NCBI RefSeq assembly: GCF_015767635.1
Contig: NZ_CP065230.1
Span: 1,302,001 to 1,366,000, forward strand
Reading direction: 5' to 3'
Length of the DNA: 64,000 nucleotides
Source of the DNA: Halomonas sp. A40-4
Lineage (GTDB): Bacteria > Pseudomonadota > Gammaproteobacteria > Pseudomonadales > Halomonadaceae
The notes under the pieces: model-generated
The model's database searches: none
Told to the model about the DNA's origin: nothing
The model's input: the letters and a program-made list of their open reading frames with translations, nothing else
Shown: positions 52,944-63,102 of the stretch, one piece after another
Numbering within the stretch: position 1 is the stretch's first letter
How the letters are laid out: the number at the start of each line of letters is the position of its first letter
Program-made: the position numbers and the translations under genes

Positions 52944-54371
52944 TTACGGTTCACCGGCCGATAGCGGTAACCATTGCATGGCGGGCGCAATCACGTCCTG
53001 GTAGTTACGGATTCGTTGTACATAGTGCACCGGCTCATACCCTCGGGCGTAACCATAGCGTGTCTGCGGGTAGTAGCGCTTGTCGGCTTTGAGCGGCAGG
53101 ACTTCCTTCATGTCCTCCCAGGAATTCGGGTCTTTGCCCAGCTCCCGGGCCAGCTTTTGCGCATCCAGCACATGGCCGCGGCCAATGTTGTAGCTTGCCA
53201 GGGCCAGGTAGGTGCGATCCGGTTCGGGGAGGTTGTCGGGAAGGCGTTGATGGCGGTCGGCAAGATAGCGGGCGCCACCATCGATGGACGCTGCCGGGTT
53301 CAGGCGATTGTCGACACCCAGGGATTGGGCCGTGTTCTGCGTCAGCATCATGATGCCACGCACACCGGTAGGGGAGACCGCTTGCGGGTCCCAGTGCGAC
53401 TCCTGGTAGGCCAGTGCGGCGAGCAGGTCGGCTGGCATGCCGGTCTCTTCCTGAGCCTCCAGGAAAAGGTCGAGGAAGTCCGGCAGGCGTTCGTCGATGC
53501 GCCGGTTGAGCGCACGCAGATCAACAAAGTCGAACTCGCTGATATAGGCGTAGTAGCGTTGCTGCACCTCGTTGATGCTTTCCTGGCCCTCGGGGGTTGC
53601 CATCCACCTGTCGGCCATATTGGCCAGGGCCTGTTGGTTGGCGGGTAGATACCAGCCCAGCCGGTCGCCGCTGGTGAGGTTGATGGCCACTTCCAGGTGT
53701 GGGAAGTGGCGGCGGACCAACTGCACGATATTGGAGTCGGCAACGGTGCAGTCAATACGCTTCTCGGCCACTTCGGTCAGTAATATCTCAGTGGTGCGCG
53801 GATCTTCCTCGAAGTCGATGCCCGTATGCTGGTTGACCAGGCTCTGCAGTTTTGCGGCGTAGCTGGAGTCTTCCGTGACCCGGATATCGACCCCGGCCAT
53901 TTCTTCTACCTGGCGTGGCATGGGGCGCATGTCGCGGTGACAGACCAGTTGCTCGACAATATCGGTGTGAGTGGGGCCTTGGCGGAAGTGTTCATCCCGG
54001 GAGGGCAGGTGCGTCAGCCCAGCGGCGGCGAGCTGTTGCTCACCGCCCTGCAAAGATTGGAGCACCCCTGAAGTGGACTCGGCAAGTGTCCATTCAACCT
54101 CCCAGTCGTTGGCGTCGGCGAACGCTTCCACAAGGTCGTGCTCGGGACCCGCGGGATTCCCGTGGCGATCAAGGTAGTAGGTCGTGGCGCTGTTGCGGGT
54201 AACGACGTTAAGCGATCCGCCCGGTTCAGGCGGATCGATCTGCGTGATCGTCGGCTCGCTCTGGCCGCAACCTGAAAGCATGACCAGCGGGAGCAGAAGG
54301 CTGAAAATAACCCGATTGGATCGGGATGTATGACCAATCGTGCGGTCATCTGGGTAGCAGGAATTAGGCAT
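52944..54371 (-). CDS. mltF: Membrane-bound lytic murein transglycosylase F
   Basis: 475 residues. A lipobox (VMLSGCGQ) anchors it to the outer membrane. Residues about 55-265 form a family-3 solute-binding domain that regulates MltF. The SLT domain follows, with catalytic Glu in ALAYQESHWDPQAVSP and the GIMMLTQNTA motif. It cleaves peptidoglycan to form anhydromuramyl products. AGGG lies eight bases before the start. Confidence 0.95.
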   Translation of the reverse strand: MPNSCYPDDRTIGHTSRSNRVIFSLLLPLVMLSGCGQSEPTITQIDPPEPGGSLNVVTRNSATTYYLDRHGNPAGPEHDLVEAFADANDWEVEWTLAESTSGVLQSLQGGEQQLAAAGLTHLPSRDEHFRQGPTHTDIVEQLVCHRDMRPMPRQVEEMAGVDIRVTEDSSYAAKLQSLVNQHTGIDFEEDPRTTEILLTEVAEKRIDCTVADSNIVQLVRRHFPHLEVAINLTSGDRLGWYLPANQQALANMADRWMATPEGQESINEVQQRYYAYISEFDFVDLRALNRRIDERLPDFLDLFLEAQEETGMPADLLAALAYQESHWDPQAVSPTGVRGIMMLTQNTAQSLGVDNRLNPAASIDGGARYLADRHQRLPDNLPEPDRTYLALASYNIGRGHVLDAQKLARELGKDPNSWEDMKEVLPLKADKRYYPQTRYGYARGYEPVHYVQRIRNYQDVIAPAMQWLPLSAGEP

Positions 54372-54475
54372 TGATTAACCCTAGCAGGCTTCAGCGCCGC
54401 CAGGAAGACGGCGCTTAAACGCTGGGTTATCGGTCGTTAAGGTGCGCCGCTACCCTTGAGGGGGCCGGTTGCGGG

Positions 54476-55567
54476 CTAGACATTGAAACGGAAATGTACC
54501 ACGTCGCCATCCTTGACGATGTATTCCTTGCCTTCCAGTCGCCATTTACCCGCGTCTTTGGCCCCTTGCTCGCCGCCCAGTGAGACAAAATCATCAAAGG
54601 CGATCACCTCGGCGCGGATAAAGCCTTTCTGGAAGTCAGTATGGATGGCGCCAGCCGCTTCCGGTGCGGTGGCCCCTTGCTTGACGGTCCAGGCGCGCAC
54701 TTCCTTGACACCCGCCGTGAAATAGGTCTGCAGGCCGAGCAGCGCATAACCGGCGCGAATCACGCGGTCCAGGCCGGGTTCTTCCATCCCCATCTCGCTT
54801 AAGAACATCTCGCGTTCTTCGTCATCCAGCTCGGCGATTTCGGCTTCGATCTGGTTGCACACCGGCACCACGACAGCGCCTTCTTCAGCGGCGATTTCGT
54901 TGACCACGTCGAGATAAGGGTTATTGTCGAATCCGTCCTCATTGACGTTGGCAATATACATGGTGGGCTTGAGCGTCAAAAAGCCAAAGCTTTTCACCTG
55001 AAGCTGTTCTTCTTCGCTCAAGCCAAAGCTGCGTAGCGGCTGCCCCTCGGCGAGGTGCGGATGAATTTTATCCAGCACGGCCTTGGTGGCAATAGCGTCT
55101 TTATCGCCGCCTTTGACGACCCGTACCAGCCGCTGGCTGGCCTTTTCGACGGTATCCAGGTCGGCAAGCGCCAATTCAAGGTTGATGGTTTCGATATCAA
55201 TGCGTGGGTCGACCTGATTGGAGACGTGAATCACGTTGTCGTTATCGAAACAGCGCACCACGTGGGCGATGGCCTGCGTTTCGCGGATATTGGCCAGAAA
55301 CTTGTTGCCGAGCCCTTCGCCTTTTGATGCACCTGCCACTAGGCCGGCAATATCGACAAACTCCATGGTGGTCGGCAGGACTTTCTGCGGTTTGACGATC
55401 TCGGCCAACGCATTAAGGCGCGGGTCGGGCATGGGAACGATCCCGACGTTGGGCTCGATGGTGCAGAAGGGGAAGTTTTCTGCATCAATCCCCGACTTGG
55501 TAAGCGCATTGAAGAGTGTTGACTTGCCGACATTGGGCAGGCCGACGATGCCGCAGTTAAAACCCAT
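54476..55567 (-). CDS. ychF: Ribosome-binding ATPase YchF
   Basis: 363 residues of the Obg family. G1 is [13 protein letters not shown]3 is [20 protein letters not shown], and the non-canonical G4 is NVNEDG, which explains ATP use rather than GTP. The TGS domain ends the protein. It binds ribosomes and influences oxidative stress response and leaderless mRNA translation. Downstream of pth on the same strand, the usual pair. Confidence 0.96.
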   Translation of the reverse strand: MGFNCGIVGLPNVGKSTLFNALTKSGIDAENFPFCTIEPNVGIVPMPDPRLNALAEIVKPQKVLPTTMEFVDIAGLVAGASKGEGLGNKFLANIRETQAIAHVVRCFDNDNVIHVSNQVDPRIDIETINLELALADLDTVEKASQRLVRVVKGGDKDAIATKAVLDKIHPHLAEGQPLRSFGLSEEEQLQVKSFGFLTLKPTMYIANVNEDGFDNNPYLDVVNEIAAEEGAVVVPVCNQIEAEIAELDDEEREMFLSEMGMEEPGLDRVIRAGYALLGLQTYFTAGVKEVRAWTVKQGATAPEAAGAIHTDFQKGFIRAEVIAFDDFVSLGGEQGAKDAGKWRLEGKEYIVKDGDVVHFRFNV

Positions 55568-55649
55568 AAAGTGTTCCTGAAATAAAATGGTAGGCGAGAA
55601 ATAATGGCCATTCTACGAGATCAGCCCGCTGCCAGCTACGGGGGCAACG

Positions 55650-56234
55650 CTACAGCTTGAAGCTGTGCAACTGATTCATGGCTTTGGCCCAGTCACCGGC
55701 CAGTGCCATGGGCAAGGTTGCCTGGCATTCTTCGATCGCGCGTTCAATCGCCGCTTGTTCTTCCTTGCCAGCGCGGCCCAGCACGTAGTTGGTCACCTGG
55801 CGTGCGTCGCCCGGGTGGCCGACGCCAATCCGTACGCGGTGAAACTGCTTCTGGTTGCCGAGTGCGCTGGCGATATCCCGCAGCCCGTTATGGCCGCCGT
55901 GGCCGCCACCGGTTTTATAACGCGCCTGACCAGGAGGCAGGTCGAGCTCGTCGTGGGCTACCAGCAGGTTCTCGGGGGCAAGCTTGAAAAACTGGCTCAG
56001 TGCCGCGACGGCCGCGCCGCTGCGATTCATAAAGGTGGCGGGCTTGAGAAGATGTACGTCCTGATCGCCGATGCGTACCTTGGCATAGTGCCCGAGGAAC
56101 TTTTTTTCCGGACGCAATTCGCTATGCACGCTGCCTGCAATGGCATCGACCAGCCAAAAGCCGGCGTTATGGCGCGTTGTCGCATACTCCGGCCCGGGGT
56201 TGCCGAGTCCAATGATGGCCGTTACCTGGCTCAT
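55650..56234 (-). CDS. pth: Peptidyl-tRNA hydrolase
   Basis: 194 residues from the ATG following GGAGG; a longer frame has no support. Catalytic residues: Asn and His in GLGNPGPEYATTRHNAGF, Asp in VAHDELDLPPG, and Asn in GGHGGHNGLRDI. It rescues peptidyl-tRNA released from stalled ribosomes. It is separated from rplY by a terminator, so it may also have its own promoter. Confidence 0.96.
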   Translation of the reverse strand: MSQVTAIIGLGNPGPEYATTRHNAGFWLVDAIAGSVHSELRPEKKFLGHYAKVRIGDQDVHLLKPATFMNRSGAAVAALSQFFKLAPENLLVAHDELDLPPGQARYKTGGGHGGHNGLRDIASALGNQKQFHRVRIGVGHPGDARQVTNYVLGRAGKEEQAAIERAIEECQATLPMALAGDWAKAMNQLHSFKL

Positions 56235-56320
56235 TTTCCACCTCCAAAAAATTTCCGGGAGAAATTTTTGACGCCGCGCCAGCGGCGGCCCGAGGGCGTC
56301 TGCCACGCATGGCAGGTCGC

Positions 56321-56349
56321 AAAAAAAATCAAGCGCCGAAGCGCTTGAT
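56321..56349 (-). terminator. Terminator of rplY
   Basis: On the minus strand a nine-pair stem (ATCAAGCGC/GCGCTTGAT) is closed by a stable TTCG tetraloop and followed by a run of eight T. Confidence 0.93.
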
Positions 56350-56393
56350 CTTAACATTACGAAGGCCGTGCAGGCACGGCCAACGCTGACAGC

Positions 56394-57056
56394 TTACTCG
56401 GCGCTTTTGTCTTCTTCGCCGTCACTGCCGCTTTCGCTTTCACCACCTTCATCTTCGTCGTCTTCAGTCGCACGAACCTTCATCTTGGTGATGCTAAGAA
56501 TCGCGTTGTCGTGATCTTCACCGTGAGACAGGTCAACCGAGGTGACGCCCGCCGGCAGGGTCAGGTCTGACAGGTGCAGCGTGGTGCCGACCTCGACATT
56601 GCTGATGTCAATTTCCAGGTAGTCAGGAAGATCTTTCGGCAAGCAGCTGATCGCCACTTCGTTAGCGAGAACGTGCAGTTCGCCGTCCTGGTCTTTGATG
56701 CCGACACACGCTTCTTCGCCCGTCACGTGCAACGGCACGTTCATGGTGATTTCGTGGGTGGCGTCAACACGCAGGAAGTCGGCATGGGTGAGCAGCGGCT
56801 TGTAGGGGTGACGCTGAAGGTCACGTACCACGACCTGCTCGTTTTTGCCGTCAATCACGAGCGTGATGACCGAGGAGAAGAACGATTCGTCTTCAATCGC
56901 CTTGTAAAAAGCGGTCTTTTCAACGGCGATCGACTGTGCGTCTTTGTTACCGCCGTAAACAACGGCCGGTACCTGTTCGTTCGCACGACGCAGGCGGCGG
57001 CTCGCACCTTTCCCCAGGTCGTTACGAACACTGGCTTTCAAGCTAAAATCAGACAT
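56394..57056 (-). CDS. rplY: 50S ribosomal protein L25 (Ctc form)
   Basis: 220 residues, the long L25/TL5/CTC form rather than the 94-residue E. coli type. The 5S rRNA-binding L25 domain is first ([21 protein letters not shown]), then the CTC beta domain. A C-terminal tail of Asp, Glu and Ser is strongly acidic, an adaptation often seen in halophiles. A hairpin (AGCCCG/CGGGCT) precedes it in the leader. Confidence 0.95.
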   Translation of the reverse strand: MSDFSLKASVRNDLGKGASRRLRRANEQVPAVVYGGNKDAQSIAVEKTAFYKAIEDESFFSSVITLVIDGKNEQVVVRDLQRHPYKPLLTHADFLRVDATHEITMNVPLHVTGEEACVGIKDQDGELHVLANEVAISCLPKDLPDYLEIDISNVEVGTTLHLSDLTLPAGVTSVDLSHGEDHDNAILSITKMKVRATEDDEDEGGESESGSDGEEDKSAE

Positions 57057-57152
57057 GGAATTGCCTCTTGGTTTTGAGTAAGGAAACGCCGCCGTCCGCG
57101 ACCAGACGACGACGTCTCCAGGAGCCCGTAAGCGGGCTGTGATGTCAGGCGA

Positions 57153-58094
57153 TTAGTGGAACATCGCGCTGACTGATTCTTCATTGCTGACGCGGCGGAT
57201 GGCTTCCGCGATCAGGCCAGCAACGCTCAATTGACGAATTTTACCGCTCCGCCGCGCTGCGTCGGAAAGCGGGATGGTGTCGGTCACCACGACTTCGTCA
57301 AGTTCTGAGTTGGTGATATTGTCGACGGCAGGGCCGGATAATATCGGGTGCGTGGCGTAGGCGACGACGCGCTTGGCACCGTGATCTTTCAGCGCTTCAC
57401 CGGCTTTGCACAGCGTACCGGCGGTGTCGATCATGTCGTCGACAACCACGCAGGTACGGCCTTCAATTTCACCGATAATGTGCATCACCTGGGCTTGGTT
57501 AGCCTGAGGGCGGCGTTTGTCGATGATGGCCAGATCGGCATTAAGCTGTTTAGCGATGGCGCGGGCACGCACAACGCCGCCGACATCGGGGGATACGACG
57601 ACCAGATCGCTGTAGTTCTGACGCTCGATGTCGTCGAGCAGAATCGGCGAGCCATAGACGTTATCGACCGGTACGTCGAAGAAGCCCTGGATCTGATCGG
57701 CGTGCAGATCCATGGTCATGACGCGATCAACCCCGGCCTTGACCATGATGTCGGCGACCACTTTGGCCGAGATGGGCACCCGTGCCGAACGCACTCGGCG
57801 GTCCTGGCGGGCATAGCCAAAGTAGGGCAGCACGGCCGTGATGCGAGTGGCTGAGGCGCGCCGCAGGGCGTCGACCATCAGGATCAGCTCCATCAAGTTG
57901 TCGTTAGTCGGCGCACAGGTGGACTGCAGGATGAAGACATCCTTACCGCGCACGTTCTCATTGATCTCGACCGCGATTTCACCGTCGCTGAATTGGCCCA
58001 CCGTGGCGTTACCCATACGGCTGTCCAAGCTCTCGGCAATTTTTTGAGCGAGTTCGGGATTGGCGTTCCCGGCGAAAACCATCAGTTTTGACAC
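57153..58094 (-). CDS. prs: Ribose-phosphate pyrophosphokinase
   Basis: 313 residues. The PRPP-synthase signature is [17 protein letters not shown], the ATP/flexible loop is [10 protein letters not shown], and the PRPP loop is [14 protein letters not shown]. It makes PRPP from ribose-5-phosphate and ATP for nucleotides, histidine and tryptophan. Context ispE, tRNA-Gln, prs, rplY, pth, ychF is standard for Gammaproteobacteria. Confidence 0.97.
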   Translation of the reverse strand: MSKLMVFAGNANPELAQKIAESLDSRMGNATVGQFSDGEIAVEINENVRGKDVFILQSTCAPTNDNLMELILMVDALRRASATRITAVLPYFGYARQDRRVRSARVPISAKVVADIMVKAGVDRVMTMDLHADQIQGFFDVPVDNVYGSPILLDDIERQNYSDLVVVSPDVGGVVRARAIAKQLNADLAIIDKRRPQANQAQVMHIIGEIEGRTCVVVDDMIDTAGTLCKAGEALKDHGAKRVVAYATHPILSGPAVDNITNSELDEVVVTDTIPLSDAARRSGKIRQLSVAGLIAEAIRRVSNEESVSAMFH

Positions 58095-58152
58095 GCGCAG
58101 CCACCTTTGCAGTGTTGGGGTTCAGGGAGGAAAACGCAGGTCAGCGTTAGGC

Positions 58153-58227
58153 TGGCTGGGGTACCAGGACTCGAACCTGGGAATGCCGATACCAAAAACC
58201 GGTGCCTTACCACTTGGCTATACCCCA
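58153..58227 (-). tRNA. tRNA-Gln(TTG)
   Basis: 75 nt including encoded CCA. Acceptor TGGGGTA/TACCCCA, anticodon TTG at 58193-58195 in a TTTTGGT loop, T arm GGTTCGAGTCC. It lies between ispE and prs, the usual place. Confidence 0.96.
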
Positions 58228-58256
58228 GTAATGACCTAATGCGATGACCGGGCGAT

Positions 58257-59105
58257 TCAGCAGCCCAAAGCATCATGTAGAGGAGAGGTGTTGAGTCCGC
58301 GAGCTACCCAGGCGGAGCCATGATGGCCCGCTGCTTCGGCAACTGCGTGTGCCGTCTGCGCATCTTCGAATGCTGCAAACACACAGGCGCCCGTGCCGGT
58401 TAACCGGCTTGGTGCATGCTGTGATAGCCAGTCTAGGGCTTGTGCAATGGCTGGATAGTGCTGTTTGACCACCGCTTCACAGTCATTGCGCCACTCCGAC
58501 GCTCCCCCCTGCAGTGCGCGCGCCATAGTAATGGGGCGGCTGTCGCGTGTCAATTGCGGGTCCTGGAATACTGCCTGTGTCGAGACGCTGACACCGGGGT
58601 GAATGATCACAAACCAGGGGGTGTCGAGACCCACCGGGGTGAGCTGTTCACCAACGCCCTCGGCCCAGGCGGTGTGGCCATGAACAAAGACAGGGACGTC
58701 AGCGCCTAGCTGAAGCCCAAGTGCGGCGAGTTCGTCAAGCGAGAACCCAAGCTGCCAGATCGTGTTGAGGCCAACGAGTGTCGTGGCCGCATCGGAACTA
58801 CCGCCGCCCAGTCCACCGCCCATGGGCAACGTTTTGTCCAGGGTCAGCGTGGCACCCAGGCGGGTGCCGCTCACCTTTTGTAACAGCTGGGCAGCTCTTA
58901 CGATCAGGTTGTCATCGGCGGCGACGCCAGGCATGCGGCTAGTCAGTTGAATTACGCCGTCATCGCGGGAGGTGATGGTTAGCTGGTCGCATAAATCAAT
59001 AATCTGAAACAGCGTTTGCAGACGATGGTAGCCGTCCTCACGGCGACCTGTAATATGTAGAAGCCGATTCAGCTTGGCGGGCGCAGGCAGCGTCAGGGTT
59101 GTCAT
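58257..59105 (-). CDS. ispE: 4-diphosphocytidyl-2-C-methyl-D-erythritol kinase
   Basis: 282 residues of the GHMP kinase family. The start has PAPAKLNRLLHITGRREDGYH, the ATP loop is LPMGGGLGGGSSDAATTL, and motif III is in SRLTGTGACVFAAF. It phosphorylates CDP-methylerythritol in the MEP isoprenoid pathway. It follows lolB by ten bases. Confidence 0.96.
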   Translation of the reverse strand: MTTLTLPAPAKLNRLLHITGRREDGYHRLQTLFQIIDLCDQLTITSRDDGVIQLTSRMPGVAADDNLIVRAAQLLQKVSGTRLGATLTLDKTLPMGGGLGGGSSDAATTLVGLNTIWQLGFSLDELAALGLQLGADVPVFVHGHTAWAEGVGEQLTPVGLDTPWFVIIHPGVSVSTQAVFQDPQLTRDSRPITMARALQGGASEWRNDCEAVVKQHYPAIAQALDWLSQHAPSRLTGTGACVFAAFEDAQTAHAVAEAAGHHGSAWVARGLNTSPLHDALGC

Positions 59106-59115
59106 AATGCTTGGC

Positions 59116-59769
59116 TTACTGGCCTTCTTCGTCTGTGGAGCGCCATTCGTTAACGACCAGCGTGATGCGGATATCGTCGTAGTTCATCACCAGGCGGCGC
59201 GGTAGCCACATGCCTTCGAATCGCTCCCAGTCGCGATAATCGATTTCCCAGCCGGCCTGGACCAAATGACTGGGGAAGCCGAATTCGTCGGTTTCCATCT
59301 GGTAGTTATCATTACCGCCGGGCAGGCCACGTACCCAGTCGGGCATGGCGCTGACAGGCAGTGCCCAGCCTAATTGTTCTTCCATGAGGGCTTCGGGGGT
59401 TTCGGCCTCGAAGCGGCCTTCGCTGTTGGACAAGGTAAAGCGCCCCTCGCGTCCTTCCAGCACGTTACGTCCACCGCCAAAAGGACCGCTGATCAGCATG
59501 CGGAAATAATGTGGGTGCTGGTTCCAGTCGAGGTTGGCGCTGGTGCTTTCATCAGGGGTGCGCAACCCGGCCTTGCCAACCAGCGTCCAGGTGTCAAAGT
59601 CATTGACCCGGTCTTCCTGGGCGTCCCAGTCACCGGCTTGACGGCTGCCTTCGTCCTGGGGGACTTGAGTGGCGCACCCGGCGAGCAATAATGCCGCTGC
59701 ACAGGCCACAAGCCTCGATGCCCGGCGCAAGGGATGGGGCGGTATACAGGTGGAAGCAATAGTGGGCAT
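59116..59769 (-). CDS. lolB: Outer-membrane lipoprotein LolB
   Basis: 217 residues with a lipobox at LLLAGCATQ. The LolB beta-barrel fold shows WTLVGKAGLRTPDESTSANL and LLISGPFGGG. It receives lipoproteins from LolA and inserts them in the outer membrane. AAGGAG lies six bases before the ATG. It shares the lolB-ispE-tRNA-prs order of the group. Confidence 0.94.
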   Translation of the reverse strand: MPTIASTCIPPHPLRRASRLVACAAALLLAGCATQVPQDEGSRQAGDWDAQEDRVNDFDTWTLVGKAGLRTPDESTSANLDWNQHPHYFRMLISGPFGGGRNVLEGREGRFTLSNSEGRFEAETPEALMEEQLGWALPVSAMPDWVRGLPGGNDNYQMETDEFGFPSHLVQAGWEIDYRDWERFEGMWLPRRLVMNYDDIRITLVVNEWRSTDEEGQ

Positions 59770-59832
59770 GTCGGACTCCTTGTCAGTTCATCGGTCAACG
59801 GCTGTCGCGAGAGGGTAAGCGCCGGAGATGTT

Positions 59833-61587
59833 TTAGAGGTCGTTTGCTGGGTCGAGTTCGGGATAACGCTGTATTAATCCATCAATCGTCGGATGGTCCT
59901 GGGTGCGTTGCTGTACATCACGGATGATTTGGCGTGCTTCTTCGCTGCGCCCCAAGGCATGCAGCACCTCGGCAAGATGGCCGGCAATTTCTTGGTCGGG
60001 CATGCGCGCATAGGCTTTTTCGAGCCAGGGGAGGGCTTTCTCTGCATCGCCCAGGCGGTAATACACCCAGCCAAGGCTGTCGAGTACCGCGGGGTTGTCG
60101 CCGTCAAGCGCATAGGCGCGCTCAATCAACTCGCGGGCTTCTTCCAGACGACCGGGAAGATCGAGATCCGCCAGGGTATATCCCAGCGCATTCAGCGCCA
60201 CGGCATTGTCGGGTTCGATGCGAAGCACATGGCGCAGGTCTTCCTCCATTTGTTCAACATCGCCCATCTCCCAGGCGCGCATCGCGCGGAAGTAAAGTAG
60301 GTCGGTATCGTCTGGCGTGCGTGCCAACTCACGGGTAAGAAGAGTGTCGGCATCATTGGTGCGGCCCACTTCGTCGAGTAGTTGCACTTCCAGTTTGACC
60401 AGTTCGCTGAAGTAATCGTCGTGACGCATGCGTTCGACACGTAAAAAAGCACGTGCGTCGATGAGCCGGTCGTCATCAATGAGCATTTGCGCCGCCGTGG
60501 CGCGAGCGGGCAGGAATTCCTCACCGCTGTCGACCTGCCTGTAGTAAAGCAGTGCGTTGTCGGTATCGCCTTTAGACTGGGCAATCACGCCCAGTAAATA
60601 GTAGGCCAGGTTGGGTGTGTCATCCCGGCCCATTAGTGGCTGAAGAAGCCGCTGTGCGGGGTCGGGGTGGCCCTCATCCAGATAGAGCTGGGCAAGGGCG
60701 ACCCGTAACGCATCGCTGCCTGTGTGTCGATCGAGCAGGGCGTCGGTCTGCTGTTGGGCCGCATCAAGGTTGTCGAGTCGAATCTCGGCCTGAGCCAACA
60801 GTAATAAAAAGCGCACATCATCGGGGTTTTCCTGCAGGCCTTGGCGGGCAACCTGGCGGGCTTGGCCGGGGTTGCCGGTTTCAAACGCCAGTTGGCCTTC
60901 TACCAGCAGCAAGGAGGGACGCTCGCTCAAGCCTGAGGCCTGGTCAAGATAGTCACGAGCTTGTTCAGTGCGCCCGAGTGCCGCTTCCCAGAGCGCCGCC
61001 GCTAGCAGGGCATCGGCTTGTTGTGCCGGGTCACTGAACGAGGCCTGATTCAAATGCTCGACAAGGCGGCTTAGCAGCCGGTTGAGAGGGCCCTGTTCGG
61101 CGATGGCGGTTTCGGCGAAACCGGTGAGTTCGCCATCCTGATTCGCCTCACTCAAGGCCAGACGGCGCTCCAGGCTTGCCATCCAATTGCCCTGCTGCAG
61201 CGAAAGCGCAGCGAGAAGTCGATTGGGGGTGTCGGCCTCAGGGTTCAGGGTTTGCCAGCTCTGCGCCGCTTCTTCGATCAGGCTTTCGTCGTTGCTGAAA
61301 CGGGCGGCAAAAGTGGCGCGCTCAGCCAGTGCTTCGGCGCCGTAGCGTCTGGCAGCCTCAAGGTAACCCTGGCTGGCCCGCTTGAAGTCACCGCGCTGCC
61401 CGGCAAACTCTGCTTGCAGCAGCGTGCTCAAGCCAGCAGCATCCAGTCCCTGCGTAACAGGCGGGGCGTTATCCATGGGGTCGGCAGTTAATGAAAGCCG
61501 CTCGTCGTTGGCATTGGGCGACAATTGGCAGCCACTCACGGATAACGTGATGGTGGCCAGGAAAAATAGTAGCAGACGTAGTGGCAT
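59833..61587 (-). CDS. TPR-repeat lipoprotein
   Basis: 584 residues. A lipobox is at LSVSGCQLS, and the rest is a solenoid of about ten TPR-like repeats, for example AARRYGAEALAERATFAARF, ALNALGYTLADLDLPGRLEE and LDSLGWVYYRLGDAEKALPW. It is acidic. Proteins of this kind upstream of lolB in Pseudomonas and Halomonas are presumed outer-membrane scaffold lipoproteins; the function is unknown. It is divergent from hemA. Confidence 0.88.
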   Translation of the reverse strand: MPLRLLLFFLATITLSVSGCQLSPNANDERLSLTADPMDNAPPVTQGLDAAGLSTLLQAEFAGQRGDFKRASQGYLEAARRYGAEALAERATFAARFSNDESLIEEAAQSWQTLNPEADTPNRLLAALSLQQGNWMASLERRLALSEANQDGELTGFAETAIAEQGPLNRLLSRLVEHLNQASFSDPAQQADALLAAALWEAALGRTEQARDYLDQASGLSERPSLLLVEGQLAFETGNPGQARQVARQGLQENPDDVRFLLLLAQAEIRLDNLDAAQQQTDALLDRHTGSDALRVALAQLYLDEGHPDPAQRLLQPLMGRDDTPNLAYYLLGVIAQSKGDTDNALLYYRQVDSGEEFLPARATAAQMLIDDDRLIDARAFLRVERMRHDDYFSELVKLEVQLLDEVGRTNDADTLLTRELARTPDDTDLLYFRAMRAWEMGDVEQMEEDLRHVLRIEPDNAVALNALGYTLADLDLPGRLEEARELIERAYALDGDNPAVLDSLGWVYYRLGDAEKALPWLEKAYARMPDQEIAGHLAEVLHALGRSEEARQIIRDVQQRTQDHPTIDGLIQRYPELDPANDL

Positions 61588-61788
61588 GCGGATCTCAATC
61601 AGTTGGCCGAGTGCTCAGCATAGCGGCTTGCCTGCCTGCGGCAAAGTGGTGTGCGCCAGATCATTCTGTGCTGTGATAAGATAGTGCACTTTATCGTGCG
61701 GCGTTTAGCCCTCATATCTCTGTCCAGACTTGCCTGAGCAAGCCCAAATTGACGTGAAGACCGACACACTAGCGAAGACGCCTAACCC

Positions 61789-63102
61789 ATGACGCTCCTT
61801 GCCCTGGGAATTAATCATCGCACCGCCAGCATCGCCGTGCGCGAACAGGTTGCCTTTACACCGGCGCAGCTCGACCACGCGCTGATGGAGCTGCGTGCCC
61901 TCCCGCAAATCAGTGAGGCTGCGGTACTGTCGACCTGCAACCGGACAGAACTGTATTGCGTGACTGACGCGGCAGGCGAAAAAGCCGTCCTTGACTGGCT
62001 GAGCCGCTTTCATCAGTTAAAGGTCGATGAGCTGGCCCACTGTGCCTACCACTACCTGGATAATGAGGCGGTTCGCCACCTGATGCGGGTTGCTGTGGGG
62101 CTCGATTCCATGGTGCTTGGCGAGCCGCAAATTCTTGGTCAACTCAAAGAAGCCTATCAACAGGCCCGTGAAGCCCAAGGCTTGGGCAGCGAGCTCGAAC
62201 GGCTATTCCAGCATACGTTTGCCGTGGCCAAACAGGTACGCACAGAAACCGGTATCGGCAAGAACCCTGTGTCAGTCGCTTATGCGGCGGTCAGCATGGC
62301 CAGCCGGATTTTTGATGATTTTGGCCGTTCAAAAGCACTGTTGATCGGGGCAGGCGAGACTATTGAACTGGTCGCCCGACACCTCCATGAAGCCGGGGTG
62401 CGAAAGCTGACGGTAGCCAACCGGACCCGTGAGCGCGCCGAGCAGGTATCAGCGCCGCTCGGCGGCACGGCGATTACCCTGCCGGAGATCCCGGCGGCGC
62501 TGGAAGAAGCGGATATCGTGATTTCCTCCACGGCGTCTCCGCTACCGATTCTAGGCAAGGGAATGGTCGAGCGTGCCCTCAAGAAACGTCGTCATCGCCC
62601 GGTGTTCATGGTCGATATTGCCGTGCCTCGGGATATCGAGCCCGAAGTGGGCGACCTCGCCGATGTGTTCCTGTATACCGTTGATGACCTTGAAGAGGTT
62701 ATTCAGGAAAACCGTCGCCATCGTCAGGTGGCCGCTGATCAGGCGGAGTCACTGATTGAGCATGGCGTTAGCGGCTGGCAGCATGAGCGGCGTATTCGCC
62801 ATGGTGGCGAGCTTATTCGTGGTTATCGCCGCCATGGGGAGTCGCTGAGGGATACAGCGCGAGATCAGGCCCTTGAGCGGCTGGCGCGTGGCGAGGACCC
62901 GACAAAGGTTGTCGAGCGTCTGGCTCACCAACTGGCCAACCGGCTGATGCACCAGCCGACACAAACGCTGCGCGATGCGGCGTCTCAGGAAGATCACGCA
63001 CTATTGGAAGCCGCACCGCGCCTGTTAATGCCGCCCAAGCCAGCCTTTGAGAAACCCTCGACATCGACGGCCAATCGCCAGAAGGATGATACGCCCGCAT
63101 GA
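61789..63102 (+). CDS. hemA: Glutamyl-tRNA reductase
   Basis: 437 residues. The catalytic Cys is in [12 protein letters not shown], the NADPH-binding region is [13 protein letters not shown], and the dimerisation helices lie near the C-terminus. It reduces glutamyl-tRNA to glutamate-1-semialdehyde, the first step of heme synthesis. The last 25 residues extend beyond E. coli HemA. It overlaps prfA by four bases (ATGA), a classic coupling. Confidence 0.96.
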   Translation: MTLLALGINHRTASIAVREQVAFTPAQLDHALMELRALPQISEAAVLSTCNRTELYCVTDAAGEKAVLDWLSRFHQLKVDELAHCAYHYLDNEAVRHLMRVAVGLDSMVLGEPQILGQLKEAYQQAREAQGLGSELERLFQHTFAVAKQVRTETGIGKNPVSVAYAAVSMASRIFDDFGRSKALLIGAGETIELVARHLHEAGVRKLTVANRTRERAEQVSAPLGGTAITLPEIPAALEEADIVISSTASPLPILGKGMVERALKKRRHRPVFMVDIAVPRDIEPEVGDLADVFLYTVDDLEEVIQENRRHRQVAADQAESLIEHGVSGWQHERRIRHGGELIRGYRRHGESLRDTARDQALERLARGEDPTKVVERLAHQLANRLMHQPTQTLRDAASQEDHALLEAAPRLLMPPKPAFEKPSTSTANRQKDDTPA